64,000 nt of DNA from a virus. Position 1 is the first letter of the stretch; every line of letters begins with the position of its first letter. The translations under genes were made by a program, and so were the position numbers. The stretch spans positions 1-64,000 of the IMG/VR virus record IMGVR_UViG_3300008107_000341. One strand, given 5' to 3'. Shown piece after piece: positions 1 through 8,007 of this stretch. Below the pieces are notes generated by a model. The model was not told the origin of the DNA, made no database searches, and saw only the letters and a program-made list of their open reading frames with translations.

Positions 1-2
1 TA

Positions 3-731
3 GATGTTGGCGGACCTCAAGGACCAAAGCCAGGTCAAGCGAACGAAGCACTGTTGAGAAAAGCACATGGTCAAGTTAGAGCATTCTTTATGAAGAACGC
101 CCCACAGAAAGGATTGTCATTGAAGTACTTGAGTGAAGCGGAAGTTGATAAGAGCTCCACGGGTAATCAAAAACGAGGTGGAACAGTTAAGTCATATAAT
201 AAAGGCGGCGTAGTTCAAAAACCTTGGTGGGATTTCATAGGAAATTTCATAGATACTCATCGCAATACCAAGTCAACTGATTATAAGAATCAAAATAATA
301 ATCCTCTTGCCTCGATGGCAAAGCAAAGAGAGATGATGAAAGAGTTGGGTTATGAAGAAGGAGGAACGGTAAAAAGACCAACAATCAGAGAAGATGTAGA
401 TGATATCAGAAGAATGATTGCTGCTTCAATGATGAGGCAACAGGATAGATATCTTCCTGGAGATAAAATACCAGTTGGAAATGATCTGATAACTAAATCA
501 GTAACACCAAAGGTATCACCAGCATCCCCACCAACAAGTGCCACATCTAAAGAGGGTGAAGGTTTAAATTCTGCTGCGATTATTAATATAGTTGGTGCTG
601 GGGGTGCGGGTATGACTATCCCATCATCGGCAGATGAGATGAATGAACAATCTACAGCAGAGTTTGTTTCAGATCCATGGCCAGGTGGTTTAGCATCTGT
701 TCTTTGTGTATCATCACCTTGGGGGAATTAA
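3..731 (+). CDS. Unknown structural-region protein, 5' end outside window
   Basis: The reading frame is open from base 3 with no start codon, so the N-terminus lies upstream. About 240 residues are visible. The sequence is polar and low in hydrophobics, with a repeated short element (GGTVK at residues near 60 and 120). The C-terminus is rich in Gly, Pro and Ser and ends SSPWGN. No family recognised. It stops 3 bases before the hub gene, so it probably belongs to the same late virion operon; a virion or assembly role is inferred from position only. Confidence 0.75.
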   Translation, partial: DVGGPQGPKPGQANEALLRKAHGQVRAFFMKNAPQKGLSLKYLSEAEVDKSSTGNQKRGGTVKSYNKGGVVQKPWWDFIGNFIDTHRNTKSTDYKNQNNNPLASMAKQREMMKELGYEEGGTVKRPTIREDVDDIRRMIAASMMRQQDRYLPGDKIPVGNDLITKSVTPKVSPASPPTSATSKEGEGLNSAAIINIVGAGGAGMTIPSSADEMNEQSTAEFVSDPWPGGLASVLCVSSPWGN

Positions 732-734
732 TAA

Positions 735-2150
735 ATGTCAGTAGATCTTAATGCTCACGTAAAGAACGTTGTTATTATTGATACAAACGGAGTCAAGCAT
801 CCTTTAACTGGTAAGAATCCAGAAGCGCAATTAAATGCTATTAAAATATACGAGAGTATAGAATTGAATACTGTAGTTGCTGAATTAATGGTTGTTGACA
901 CAGGAATTAACTTGATTGCTAGCGCACCTATCGTAGGCACAGAAACAGTTGAGATAGAACTAATAGCGCCTAATATTTCTGAAGAATCTTATAAGTGGAA
1001 GTTTGTAGTTTATGGGATTAGAAATAGAATAGTTTCTAAAAATATGCAAGTCTACATATTAGATTTGTTTTCTCCAGAAGCATTGAGAAATGAAACTTTA
1101 CGAATTGGAAAAGCTATATCAGGCACGGGCGACTCCATCGTTAGTCAAATCTTAAAGGATTACTTAGACACCGATAAAGATATATCATCGGAATCTTGTA
1201 AGTATAAAATGAAACAGATACCATCATTGAAAAGACCATTCGATGTTGTCTCATCAATGCTTCCTGAATGTGTATCTTCATCCGCTACAACTCCACTAGC
1301 CCCTCAACCATCTGCAACATCTTCTAAAGGTGGATCCACTAGTGCTTCTGGTGGTCAGACACAAGCTGCTACTAAAGAAACTGCAACTGTTGTTTCTGGT
1401 TCTGCTGGATACATGTTCTTTGAAACATATGATGGTTATGTTTTCAAATCTATAGATGCTTTAATACAAGAAAATCAAAACAAACACCCAGAATATGTTT
1501 ATGGTATGGCGCAAGATGATAATTCAAATGCACAAAAGAACTCTTATCTTATTTTGAATTATTCTTTTGGCAGTCAAGAAAATATTTTGAAAAAGATGCG
1601 TTATGGTGTTTACTCATCGATGATATCATTTTTCAATCCATCTAACTTAGAGTATGAAGAATACTTTTTTGATCTCAGTAAAGAATATCCTAGGATGGTT
1701 CACTTAGGAACTGATGAAGATATCCCAGAGACAATTAAAACTTTGGCAAAGTATCCTTCTAGAGTTATGTTACAATTTTTTGATCATGAAACATTCCATG
1801 ACGCAGATACAATTGCTGATCCACAGAAGGCTGGTGCTAGTGGAGGAACACAATACCCAGACTTCAGGAAGCAATGGATGGCTCAATCGATGAGCAGGCA
1901 TATGATTTTGAATAACCAGATACTAAATATCACTATACCTATTAATTTCGGAATTAGAGCTGGCGATAAACTGAACGTTAAGTTACCTAACCAATCAGTC
2001 TCCTCTAAAAGAGAAGAAGAAAAATATGATTTAGTGAACAGTGGTTTGTATCTAGTTAAGAAAATTTCTTATGATATAACTAGAGACTCTTCTAAGGGAT
2101 TGATCGCAGTTTGTAATTTGGAACTTATTAGAGATAATTTAGGGAGTTAG
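735..2150 (+). CDS. Baseplate hub protein, gp27-like
   Basis: 471 aa. The N-terminal 160 residues are beta-rich. A low-complexity Ser/Thr/Ala/Gly/Gln linker spans about residues 185-220. A second globular part follows, beginning near GYMFFETYDGYVFKS, and the end (LNVKLPNQS ... ISYDITRDSSKG) resembles the C-terminal part of phage hub/late-control-D proteins. In T4 the gp27 trimer caps the tail tube and carries the gp5 spike. The gp5-type gene two positions downstream supports this role. The linker inserted in the hub is unusual. Call rests on motif feel plus context, not on an alignment. Confidence 0.65.
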   Translation: MSVDLNAHVKNVVIIDTNGVKHPLTGKNPEAQLNAIKIYESIELNTVVAELMVVDTGINLIASAPIVGTETVEIELIAPNISEESYKWKFVVYGIRNRIVSKNMQVYILDLFSPEALRNETLRIGKAISGTGDSIVSQILKDYLDTDKDISSESCKYKMKQIPSLKRPFDVVSSMLPECVSSSATTPLAPQPSATSSKGGSTSASGGQTQAATKETATVVSGSAGYMFFETYDGYVFKSIDALIQENQNKHPEYVYGMAQDDNSNAQKNSYLILNYSFGSQENILKKMRYGVYSSMISFFNPSNLEYEEYFFDLSKEYPRMVHLGTDEDIPETIKTLAKYPSRVMLQFFDHETFHDADTIADPQKAGASGGTQYPDFRKQWMAQSMSRHMILNNQILNITIPINFGIRAGDKLNVKLPNQSVSSKREEEKYDLVNSGLYLVKKISYDITRDSSKGLIAVCNLELIRDNLGS

Positions 2151-2152
2151 TA

Positions 2153-2365
2153 ATGGAAAACATTCAAAAACATATAGAACACGATAAGAGAATCTTAGAT
2201 GATCCTCTATCTTCTTCTCAATCAAGAAGACATGCTGAAGAAGAACTGGAATCTTTGGAAGCATATCATTCTCGTCACCCAGAAGATGATCATGATCCAT
2301 CGCCATTGGAATTATACTGTGACGAAAATCCAAATGCTTTAGAGTGTAGAATTTACGACAACTAA
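2153..2365 (+). CDS. cp12: CP12-like Calvin-cycle regulator
   Basis: 70 aa, acidic, helical. The C-terminus PLELYCDENPNALECRIYDN is the CP12 signature: two Cys separated by eight residues (CDENPNALEC) followed by RIYD. In cyanobacteria CP12 bridges GAPDH and phosphoribulokinase and shuts off the Calvin cycle; the C-terminal Cys pair forms the redox-switched loop that binds GAPDH. The N-terminal Cys pair of plant CP12 is absent. Phage CP12 is known as an auxiliary metabolic gene that diverts NADPH away from CO2 fixation. Oddly, this copy sits inside the baseplate operon, 2 bases after the hub gene and 2 bases before gp5, so it would be expressed late. Confidence 0.85.
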   Translation: MENIQKHIEHDKRILDDPLSSSQSRRHAEEELESLEAYHSRHPEDDHDPSPLELYCDENPNALECRIYDN

Positions 2366-2367
2366 TT

Positions 2368-5022
2368 ATGTTGCTACCCGAATTAAATTTACCAGTAGGT
2401 TTTGCTGGCAAAGATGGTTTCTATTGGTGGATAGGTCAGATCGAAACAGATGTAGACAAAAAGTTCTCCAATAGATATAAAGTAAGAATTGTTGGGCAGC
2501 ATGTTAAGAGTTGCACTGCTGTTTCCGTTGAGGATTTACCTTGGGCGGTAGTTATGCTGCCTGTAACTGCTCCTTCATCGGAAGGTAATAGTTCATATCA
2601 TCCAGCAAGATTACAGAAAGGAGATTGGGTAGTAGGTTTCTTTTTAGATGGTGCTGAAGGTCAACACCCTGTTATCATGGGTAGTTTCCAGAAGGTAACC
2701 AAGTCAACAACTAATACATCATTATCAAATAATAATTCTACTGCAGAGTGTCTGGCATTCACAAGATATGTTCCAGATACTAATCCTAAAATGACTGTTC
2801 CAGAAGGCAGTCAGGATGCAACTGCTAGACCAGGAATTAAAAACGGAGAAGGATCTGGATCATCAACCATTTTAAATGCTACAAATGATCAGCAATCTGG
2901 AACTAATCCACATGGAAGATATGCATGTGTTTTGATTGCAGATCCTACATGTGAAGATACATCATCATCTCAATCTAAATTTGAGCAAACCCTATCAGAA
3001 TTTTTTGGAGCAGTTTCTAAAAATGGTGGGCAGTTAGGAACTCAGATGTTGAGCAGTGTCACTGGAAAACTCTACGATTATACTGGTGCTGCTGGTGGAT
3101 ATATTAGAAGAGTATTTGGATTAGCGAGAACTTATATTAAAGCTGGAAAGTTTCAACTGCTTGCTTTGATAAAGAAGGGAGTGCAAACTTTAATATCATT
3201 CTGTTTAGGAATACCTATCCCAACATCAAATCCTAAAGATGGCAAAGCAGTTAAATTAAAAAATCAAGGTATATTAAGTAAACTATTCCAGTGGTTGAAT
3301 GAACAACTCGGATTGATTAATTGTGCCATTGCAGGATTAGAAGATAGACTTCTAGATTTTTTAACAAACTTAATTTATGGTTTACTTACGGAAGTTGTAT
3401 CTGCTGCAACTTGTAAGATAGAACAGATTGTATCTCAAATTATTAATGAGATTGAAAGTTTTCTTACCGACGCAATAAGTGCAATTCTAGGACCTCTACA
3501 AGCTATCTTAGGAATTATTGCTAGCCCACTTAATATCTTGGGAGCAATTCTACAATACATATTCACACTGTTTGGTATCTCCTGCACAGGACCAGATAAA
3601 AAATGTAAGAAACCAGAACAGTCTCAGTTTTGCACTGGAGCTGCTAATAATAAGAAACCAGGGGAAGATGATTTCGCAGCACTAGATAAATTAATTGCTG
3701 ATGTTGCTGCAGGTGGTCAAGCAGATTTACAAACAAGTTGCACAGATTACACTACATTGCCTTGCCCAGCAGTCACAACAGCAAATGTATACGGCGGAGA
3801 ACCAGGAGACGGTTCTGGTGATCCAGAAACACCACCGCCAGATGTAGAAGATCCTTTCGATAATTTCTTTGATTCATTTAATCCGCCAACTGATGACGGT
3901 AATAGAGATGGATCAGATGATATTGACGAAGAGGTTGATGCGATACCAGTTAATGCGGCAGTTAATAGCACAGTTGGTTTAAGATTAACTAGCAACTCAA
4001 GGTATAGAATTGCATTAGCACAAAGAAGTGATTATACATGGAGGGGAACTTTAAACATCAACTTATCATCTACTTCTTCTGAAGTTAGAACGCAAGATAG
4101 ATACGAAGTTGATGTCGTTTCAGTTATACCACAGACAGAGACTAATATTATAACATATTCATTGACTGCTGACAAGACAAGAGTTAGACAAAGTGAAACA
4201 ATTTCATTTACATTAAGATTATTAAGTGGATCTGTTCCAGATGGAACAGTATTTAATTATTTTATGTTTGGTTTTATTCAAGCATCTGATTTTGCTAATG
4301 GAATAAACACAGGAAGAATGACAATGATTGACGGTGTTGCTACTGCAAACATAACAATCTCTTCACAAATAAGTATAGCAGATGAAGAAGAAGTGCTATT
4401 CAGTGTGACAGAAGCTGGTTTGTCTAGGCAGTTTATCATCTACAATCAGAATCCCGTAGTAACTACACCAACAGAACCACCTAGATCATTTGTTCCTCCC
4501 ACTTTAGGAATACCTGAAGTTGATGGGGAGGGTAGGATCATATACATACCTATCGTTGACCCAGGAGATCCATATGTAAGACCTCCATTTATTAATATAG
4601 CAGGAACTGGTAGTGGTGCTTCTGCTACTGCACTTTTAGATGATAGTGGTAGGTTGACGAAGATAAAGATAGAAAGACCTGGAAGGAATTATGTTCCAAA
4701 CAAATCTAACAAAACTAGTTGTGTAATAGATGGGTTTGTTGTCATTAGACCTGGATCTGGATACACATCAGAACCAACTGTAACTGTAAATGGAGAGCAA
4801 GGAATTGCCAGAGCAATTATAAGAGATGGATTTGTAGTTGATCTTGAAGTAATAAATAAGACGAAAACCTATGAAGATTTCCCTGCTGTCAGAGTGTTTG
4901 GTGGTGGTGGATCAGGAACCAGAGTTATTTCGTCGCTCTCTTGTTTAGAAAGAGAAACATACGAAGAGTTTGCATTATCTGTTGCTCCATCTGGAGAAGC
5001 ACAAGTAATCGATTGCCCATAA
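2368..5022 (+). CDS. Baseplate spike protein, gp5-like (OB-fold, no lysozyme seen)
   Basis: 884 aa. Residues about 15-110 form the gp5/VgrG OB-fold (GFYWWIGQIE ... RYKVRIVG ... LPWAVVMLPVTAP ... LQKGDWVVGFFLDG ... PVIMGSF). Residues about 220-410 are hydrophobic and amphipathic (long Leu/Ile stretches around LLDFLTNLIYGLL). An acidic Pro-rich segment follows near 470-520, then beta domains, and the C-terminus carries PGSGYTSEPTVTV and PGRNYVPN motifs. I see no T4-lysozyme catalytic segment, so peptidoglycan cleavage is not supported. ATG follows the CP12 stop by 2 bases. Confidence 0.8.
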   Translation: MLLPELNLPVGFAGKDGFYWWIGQIETDVDKKFSNRYKVRIVGQHVKSCTAVSVEDLPWAVVMLPVTAPSSEGNSSYHPARLQKGDWVVGFFLDGAEGQHPVIMGSFQKVTKSTTNTSLSNNNSTAECLAFTRYVPDTNPKMTVPEGSQDATARPGIKNGEGSGSSTILNATNDQQSGTNPHGRYACVLIADPTCEDTSSSQSKFEQTLSEFFGAVSKNGGQLGTQMLSSVTGKLYDYTGAAGGYIRRVFGLARTYIKAGKFQLLALIKKGVQTLISFCLGIPIPTSNPKDGKAVKLKNQGILSKLFQWLNEQLGLINCAIAGLEDRLLDFLTNLIYGLLTEVVSAATCKIEQIVSQIINEIESFLTDAISAILGPLQAILGIIASPLNILGAILQYIFTLFGISCTGPDKKCKKPEQSQFCTGAANNKKPGEDDFAALDKLIADVAAGGQADLQTSCTDYTTLPCPAVTTANVYGGEPGDGSGDPETPPPDVEDPFDNFFDSFNPPTDDGNRDGSDDIDEEVDAIPVNAAVNSTVGLRLTSNSRYRIALAQRSDYTWRGTLNINLSSTSSEVRTQDRYEVDVVSVIPQTETNIITYSLTADKTRVRQSETISFTLRLLSGSVPDGTVFNYFMFGFIQASDFANGINTGRMTMIDGVATANITISSQISIADEEEVLFSVTEAGLSRQFIIYNQNPVVTTPTEPPRSFVPPTLGIPEVDGEGRIIYIPIVDPGDPYVRPPFINIAGTGSGASATALLDDSGRLTKIKIERPGRNYVPNKSNKTSCVIDGFVVIRPGSGYTSEPTVTVNGEQGIARAIIRDGFVVDLEVINKTKTYEDFPAVRVFGGGGSGTRVISSLSCLERETYEEFALSVAPSGEAQVIDCP

Positions 5023-5028
5023 AAAATC

Positions 5029-6558
5029 ATGGCAAAAAGTTGGCTAGAACTACAAGAGAATTTAAGAACTGGAGCGGCAAAACTACCTAACCCAGTTCCT
5101 AATAGTAGTTGTGGGGTATCTGAAAATCAAACAGCACAAACAGATATACTTGGATTGCCTAATCTAGGTGAACTTACCCAACCAGTTAATGATTTCCTTT
5201 CTGGTGTTCAGGGTGAGATAGATCAGTTCGGTGCTGATGTCATGGGAGTGCTTCAAGATATTGGAGCATTTATTCCACCCGAATTACAGGGATCTGGTGG
5301 CAGCAACTCGACAACAGAAGACGGAAAATCTAAAGTTGCGGCTGTATCAAGTTTAAATCATACCATTCTAGCAAATGGCGAAGTAACAGTAACTGATGGT
5401 AGTGATTCTGATACTGGTGATAGTTTTTATTCTATAGTAACTAGTTCTGGTGGTGGAATAACATTAGATACTGATGGCAGTGTTATTTTAACAGCTGGAA
5501 AAAATCCATCTTCAGATCCAAAAACAGGAAGAGTAGATATAATTGCACAGGGAGCTGGCGTGCAAAAGTATGGTGAGTTTCTTGCCATAGAAGTTAATAA
5601 TGATAATGAGGCATTGTCAGCGGAAAATCCTTCAGTTAAAGGAGCTGCATTTTCTATTGTAGTTCATGGAAACGTTGAAATTCAATCAACATCTGGTGAT
5701 GTTAAAGTAGGTGGAAAAAATATTGTATTTTCTGCATCTGATTCTATCGAATTAAATGGAGCAGATATTAAATTATATGCTGGATCATCCAGCACAACTA
5801 CTGGTGGATCTTCTGGTAAAGCGAAAGAAGAACAAGGTGGAATCATAGAACTGAAGTGTGGATTATTAAAGAATTCTAGTGCCGCTCAACAAAATATTGA
5901 AGGTGGAACATATAACAAGGTAGATGGTGAGAAGTTTATCACCACTACTAATTCACAGGGTAACGTGACTATCGAATCCACAGGAACTCTTAATATTAAG
6001 AGTGGTGGAGACATGATAGAAGAAATTGGAGGAAGGAAACTTACTACCGTATTTGCTGCTCTCCCTGGAGTTAGCTTGGGTGGGGGGTTGATACCACCTA
6101 GACCACAAGTATTGGGAGTTTCCGCTGGATATTATATCACAAATAAGTATCCTATCATTCCTGCAGGAGGAACCTCAGCAGAAATTCCTCCTCTAGTTCA
6201 CATTGATTCAAATGTCAGTGCAGGTGGTCATGGATTCACTGTGGAAGCACCTATGGGCAACATAGGATTATACAGTAGATTTGGTAGCGTTGGTATGGCA
6301 ACCGATTTTTCTGCTTTTGCTGATATAACTCCACCTGGATTTGTTGGGGCAACTGTTCCTAAACCATTACTTCAATTAAAATCTCCTGGTGCATACATAA
6401 CAGCACTCGATAATTTAAGTATGGGTGCAAAAATTAACACCAGTCTATTCGCTGGTCCTATTCCTACAGGAGGAACACCACCTATCGATGACTCTATCAA
6501 TATTACTCCTGGAACTATCAGAGTATCTGCATTAAAGGGTGGTATTTTCTTAAACTAA
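5029..6558 (+). CDS. Beta-helical spike/needle protein (gp5 C-terminal-like)
   Basis: 509 aa. The centre (about residues 130-330) is a run of short beta repeats rich in Gly, Asp, Ser and Thr (ITLDTDGSVILTAG, VEIQSTSGDVKVGGKN, SIELNGADIKLYAGSS, VTIESTGTLNIKSGG). This is typical of the triple-stranded beta-helix that follows the OB domain in VgrG and the T4 gp5 needle. In this phage OB domain and needle appear to be separate genes. It starts 6 bases after gp5 and is the last gene of this virion cluster before the tRNA region. Confidence 0.65.
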   Translation: MAKSWLELQENLRTGAAKLPNPVPNSSCGVSENQTAQTDILGLPNLGELTQPVNDFLSGVQGEIDQFGADVMGVLQDIGAFIPPELQGSGGSNSTTEDGKSKVAAVSSLNHTILANGEVTVTDGSDSDTGDSFYSIVTSSGGGITLDTDGSVILTAGKNPSSDPKTGRVDIIAQGAGVQKYGEFLAIEVNNDNEALSAENPSVKGAAFSIVVHGNVEIQSTSGDVKVGGKNIVFSASDSIELNGADIKLYAGSSSTTTGGSSGKAKEEQGGIIELKCGLLKNSSAAQQNIEGGTYNKVDGEKFITTTNSQGNVTIESTGTLNIKSGGDMIEEIGGRKLTTVFAALPGVSLGGGLIPPRPQVLGVSAGYYITNKYPIIPAGGTSAEIPPLVHIDSNVSAGGHGFTVEAPMGNIGLYSRFGSVGMATDFSAFADITPPGFVGATVPKPLLQLKSPGAYITALDNLSMGAKINTSLFAGPIPTGGTPPIDDSINITPGTIRVSALKGGIFLN

Positions 6559-6638
6559 TAGTCATTTCAAAATTGACCTCCAATTACCAAAAGGTCGCAA
6601 AAAAAATCTCGGCAAATTTTTGGTCAAAAAAGTCGAGC

Positions 6639-6667
6639 TTGACAAAACCCCTAAATACCGCTAAACT
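6639..6667 (+). promoter_or_regulatory. Sigma70-type promoter upstream of small gene/tRNA
   Basis: TTGACA at 6639-6644, 17-base spacer, TAAACT at 6662-6667 (4 of 6 to TATAAT). The spacer contains CTAAATA, a relaxed late-promoter match. It lies 31 bases before the ATG at 6698. The preceding 80 bases (6559-6638) hold no gene. Confidence 0.6.
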
Positions 6668-6697
6668 AGCAATGTGGCGCTTTGAGAATCGAATTTT

Positions 6698-6886
6698 ATG
6701 AATCTCCAAAATCCTTCTGAACCAGCTCTTGACAAGATTACGGTTGACCTCTATAATAAGAAGGTAATCATCCGAGGTGAACATGGAACGACTCTTACCT
6801 TTCGATGTGCCACAATTAACGAGTTAGTTGAATTAAAGGAAAAATGTGGTAAACTGTTGAAGACAGATAACTTCATTTATCGCTGA
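6698..6886 (+). CDS. Small conserved-looking protein, unknown
   Basis: 62 aa. Contains DKITVDLYNKKVIIRGEHG then RCATINELVELKEKCGKLLK: a beta hairpin followed by an amphipathic helix. A promoter sits directly upstream and the stop codon abuts the tRNA at 6887. No function recognised. Confidence 0.6.
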   Translation: MNLQNPSEPALDKITVDLYNKKVIIRGEHGTTLTFRCATINELVELKEKCGKLLKTDNFIYR

Positions 6887-6959
6887 GCTCCTTTAGCAAT
6901 CTGGCGAATGCACCGAACTCATAATTCGGCTAAGGTGGGTTCGATCCCCTCAAGGAGCA
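6887..6959 (+). tRNA. tRNA with CAT anticodon (Met-type)
   Basis: Acceptor arms GCTCCTT (6887-6893) and AAGGAGC (6952-6958) pair fully. The anticodon stem CCGAA/TTCGG encloses loop CTCATAA, anticodon CAT. T-loop TTCGATC is present; the T-stem has one T-T mismatch. CAT can be elongator Met, initiator or a lysidine-modified Ile tRNA; I call it Met by default. Confidence 0.85.
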
Positions 6960-6960
6960 C

Positions 6961-6989
6961 TTGACAGTCATTACGGCACCTGCTATAAT
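6961..6989 (+). promoter_or_regulatory. Perfect sigma70 consensus promoter before tRNA-Leu
   Basis: TTGACA 6961-6966, 17-base spacer, TATAAT 6984-6989. Both hexamers are exact. It starts 2 bases after the first tRNA and fires into tRNA-Leu, implying early transcription by host RNA polymerase. Confidence 0.85.
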
Positions 6990-7003
6990 ACTGTCATCAT
7001 CAC

Positions 7004-7087
7004 GGGGCGGTGGTGGAATCGGTAGACACACCAGACTTAAAATCTGTTGGGGGCAACCCCGTGGGAGTTCAAGTCTCCCTCGCCCTA
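7004..7087 (+). tRNA. tRNA-Leu (TAA)
   Basis: Class II tRNA of 84 bases. D-arm GGTGGAATCGGTAGACAC is typical of Leu; the anticodon loop CTTAAAA gives TAA. A long variable arm (TTGGGGGCAACCCC) follows; T-loop TTCAAGT is present. Acceptor GGGGCGG pairs with TCGCCCT using two G-T wobbles. UUA is a common codon in AT-rich phage genes, so the tRNA would help late translation in a GC-richer host. Confidence 0.9.
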
Positions 7088-7088
7088 T

Positions 7089-7115
7089 TTCCCACTAAAT
7101 AATTTGTAGTGGGAA
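7089..7115 (+). repeat. 9-bp inverted repeat overlapping CTAAATA
   Basis: TTCCCACTA (7089-7097) and TAGTGGGAA (7107-7115) form a perfect stem with a 9-base AT loop, 4 bases before the ATG at 7120. The loop edge contains CTAAATA. It may be a terminator/processing hairpin for the tRNA transcript or an operator; no T-run follows. Confidence 0.6.
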
Positions 7116-7119
7116 TGTT

Positions 7120-7386
7120 ATGAAATACACATTATCACAAGCATATGTCTTCTACATGGGAGAAGTTGTGCGAATGTATTTCATACAAAATCTTCCATAT
7201 ACGTTTGATGAGTTACCTCAAATAATCCAAGATCATCCTTCTGTTCAAACAGAAGCACTTAGTCATCGTGATTATGATGATGAAGATCTTTACAGAGTTT
7301 CAAATTATCTTATAATGGAAGAAATGCATCCTTTGATGTTTGACTTAGAAATCGAAAATCCTGAATTGTTACCTAAAGATGATTGA
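7120..7386 (+). CDS. Unknown small protein upstream of cpeT
   Basis: 88 aa, acidic, Tyr-rich (MKYTLSQAYVFYMGEVVRMYF...). No family recognised. Its end overlaps the cpeT start by 8 bases, so the two are probably co-translated. Confidence 0.65.
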   Translation: MKYTLSQAYVFYMGEVVRMYFIQNLPYTFDELPQIIQDHPSVQTEALSHRDYDDEDLYRVSNYLIMEEMHPLMFDLEIENPELLPKDD

Positions 7387-7852
7387 CAAATTTTGTGAAT
7401 ATTTTGAAGGAACATTTGAGAATAAATTGCAAGCAATGTCTTATCCGACACAGTTTGCTATGATTGAACTGATTCACGAAAAAATCGATGAAAATCGTTT
7501 TCGTTGTATTCAACGTTATTATGTTGATAAAAACGAATATCGTAGAACAGTTATTGAGGTCATTCCGCAAGAAACTTCAATTCTAGTCAAAAATTATAAA
7601 GAAAAAGATGAGTTGACTTATCTTTCTGGGTGTGATATAATGTTCGAGCAGATAGGTGATGAATTTCACGGCAAAAATCTTTGTAAAACCTGCTTTGTCT
7701 CCTGGTCGGGAAAAGAAACCTATCTACAAACACAAAGTATTCTCGGAAACGGTTACTATCATGTAATTGATAAGGGATACGATATAAATACCGACGAACA
7801 TATTTGGGGTAGCTTTCACGGGCAATTCCAGTTCGTCAAATCGCCCTTGTAG
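7379..7852 (+). CDS. cpeT: CpeT/CpcT-like phycobiliprotein lyase
   Basis: 157 aa, slightly short for the family. The second half follows the CpeT pattern: LSGCDIMFEQIGDEFHG, then KTCFVSWSGKETYLQTQS, then DKGYDINTDEHIWGS, and a final GQFQFVKSPL. The SGC, TYL and D-G-x-D-x-x-T-x-E-x-x-W-G-S elements are family hallmarks. In Synechococcus these lyases attach phycoerythrobilin to phycobiliprotein cysteines; phage copies may keep antenna pigmentation or redirect bilins during infection. The stop codon lies inside the 5' acceptor stem of the next tRNA (10-base overlap). Confidence 0.85.
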   Translation: MIDKFCEYFEGTFENKLQAMSYPTQFAMIELIHEKIDENRFRCIQRYYVDKNEYRRTVIEVIPQETSILVKNYKEKDELTYLSGCDIMFEQIGDEFHGKNLCKTCFVSWSGKETYLQTQSILGNGYYHVIDKGYDINTDEHIWGSFHGQFQFVKSPL

Positions 7853-7914
7853 CTCAGTGGTAGAGCAGCGGTTTTGTAAACCGCTGGTCGTCTGTTCGAA
7901 TCAGATCGGGGGCT
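7843..7914 (+). tRNA. tRNA-Thr (TGT)
   Basis: GCCCTTG (7843-7849) pairs with CGGGGGC (7907-7913) using two T-G wobbles. D-arm AGCTCAGTGGTAGAGC, anticodon stem GCGGT/ACCGC with loop TTTGTAA (anticodon TGT), T-arm with TTCGAAT. CCA is not encoded. Confidence 0.9.
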
Positions 7915-7934
7915 CTCCGTGTGAAGGAAGTGAT

Positions 7935-7960
7935 ACCTGAGGTTCGCCTCAGGTTTTTTC
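7935..7960 (+). terminator. Rho-independent terminator after tRNA-Thr
   Basis: ACCTGAGG, loop TTCG, CCTCAGGT, then a T-run. This stable UUCG-capped hairpin ends the tRNA/cpeT transcript just before the late promoter at 7962. Confidence 0.9.
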
Positions 7961-7961
7961 T

Positions 7962-7969
7962 TATAAATA
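7962..7969 (+). promoter_or_regulatory. T4-type late promoter of the tail-fibre block
   Basis: Exact TATAAATA, 38 bases before the ATG at 8008 and right after the terminator. In T4-like phages this -10-like box is read by the gp55 sigma factor with gp33/gp45. Confidence 0.8.
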
Positions 7970-8007
7970 ACTCAGAAGAAATCTCCATACTACGGGTTAC
8001 TGAGAAG

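Noticed and set aside
2368-5022. Lysozyme domain in the gp5-like protein
   Set aside because: Expected from T4, but no E-D-T catalytic segment is visible; the middle is a hydrophobic amphipathic region instead.
7783-7790. TATAAATA as another late promoter
   Set aside because: It lies inside cpeT, with no start codon at a suitable distance and a terminator before the next gene.
7921-8007. GTG-initiated extension of the giant fibre gene
   Set aside because: It would read through a strong terminator (7935-7960) and the TATAAATA promoter (7962). ATG 8008 is the sensible start.
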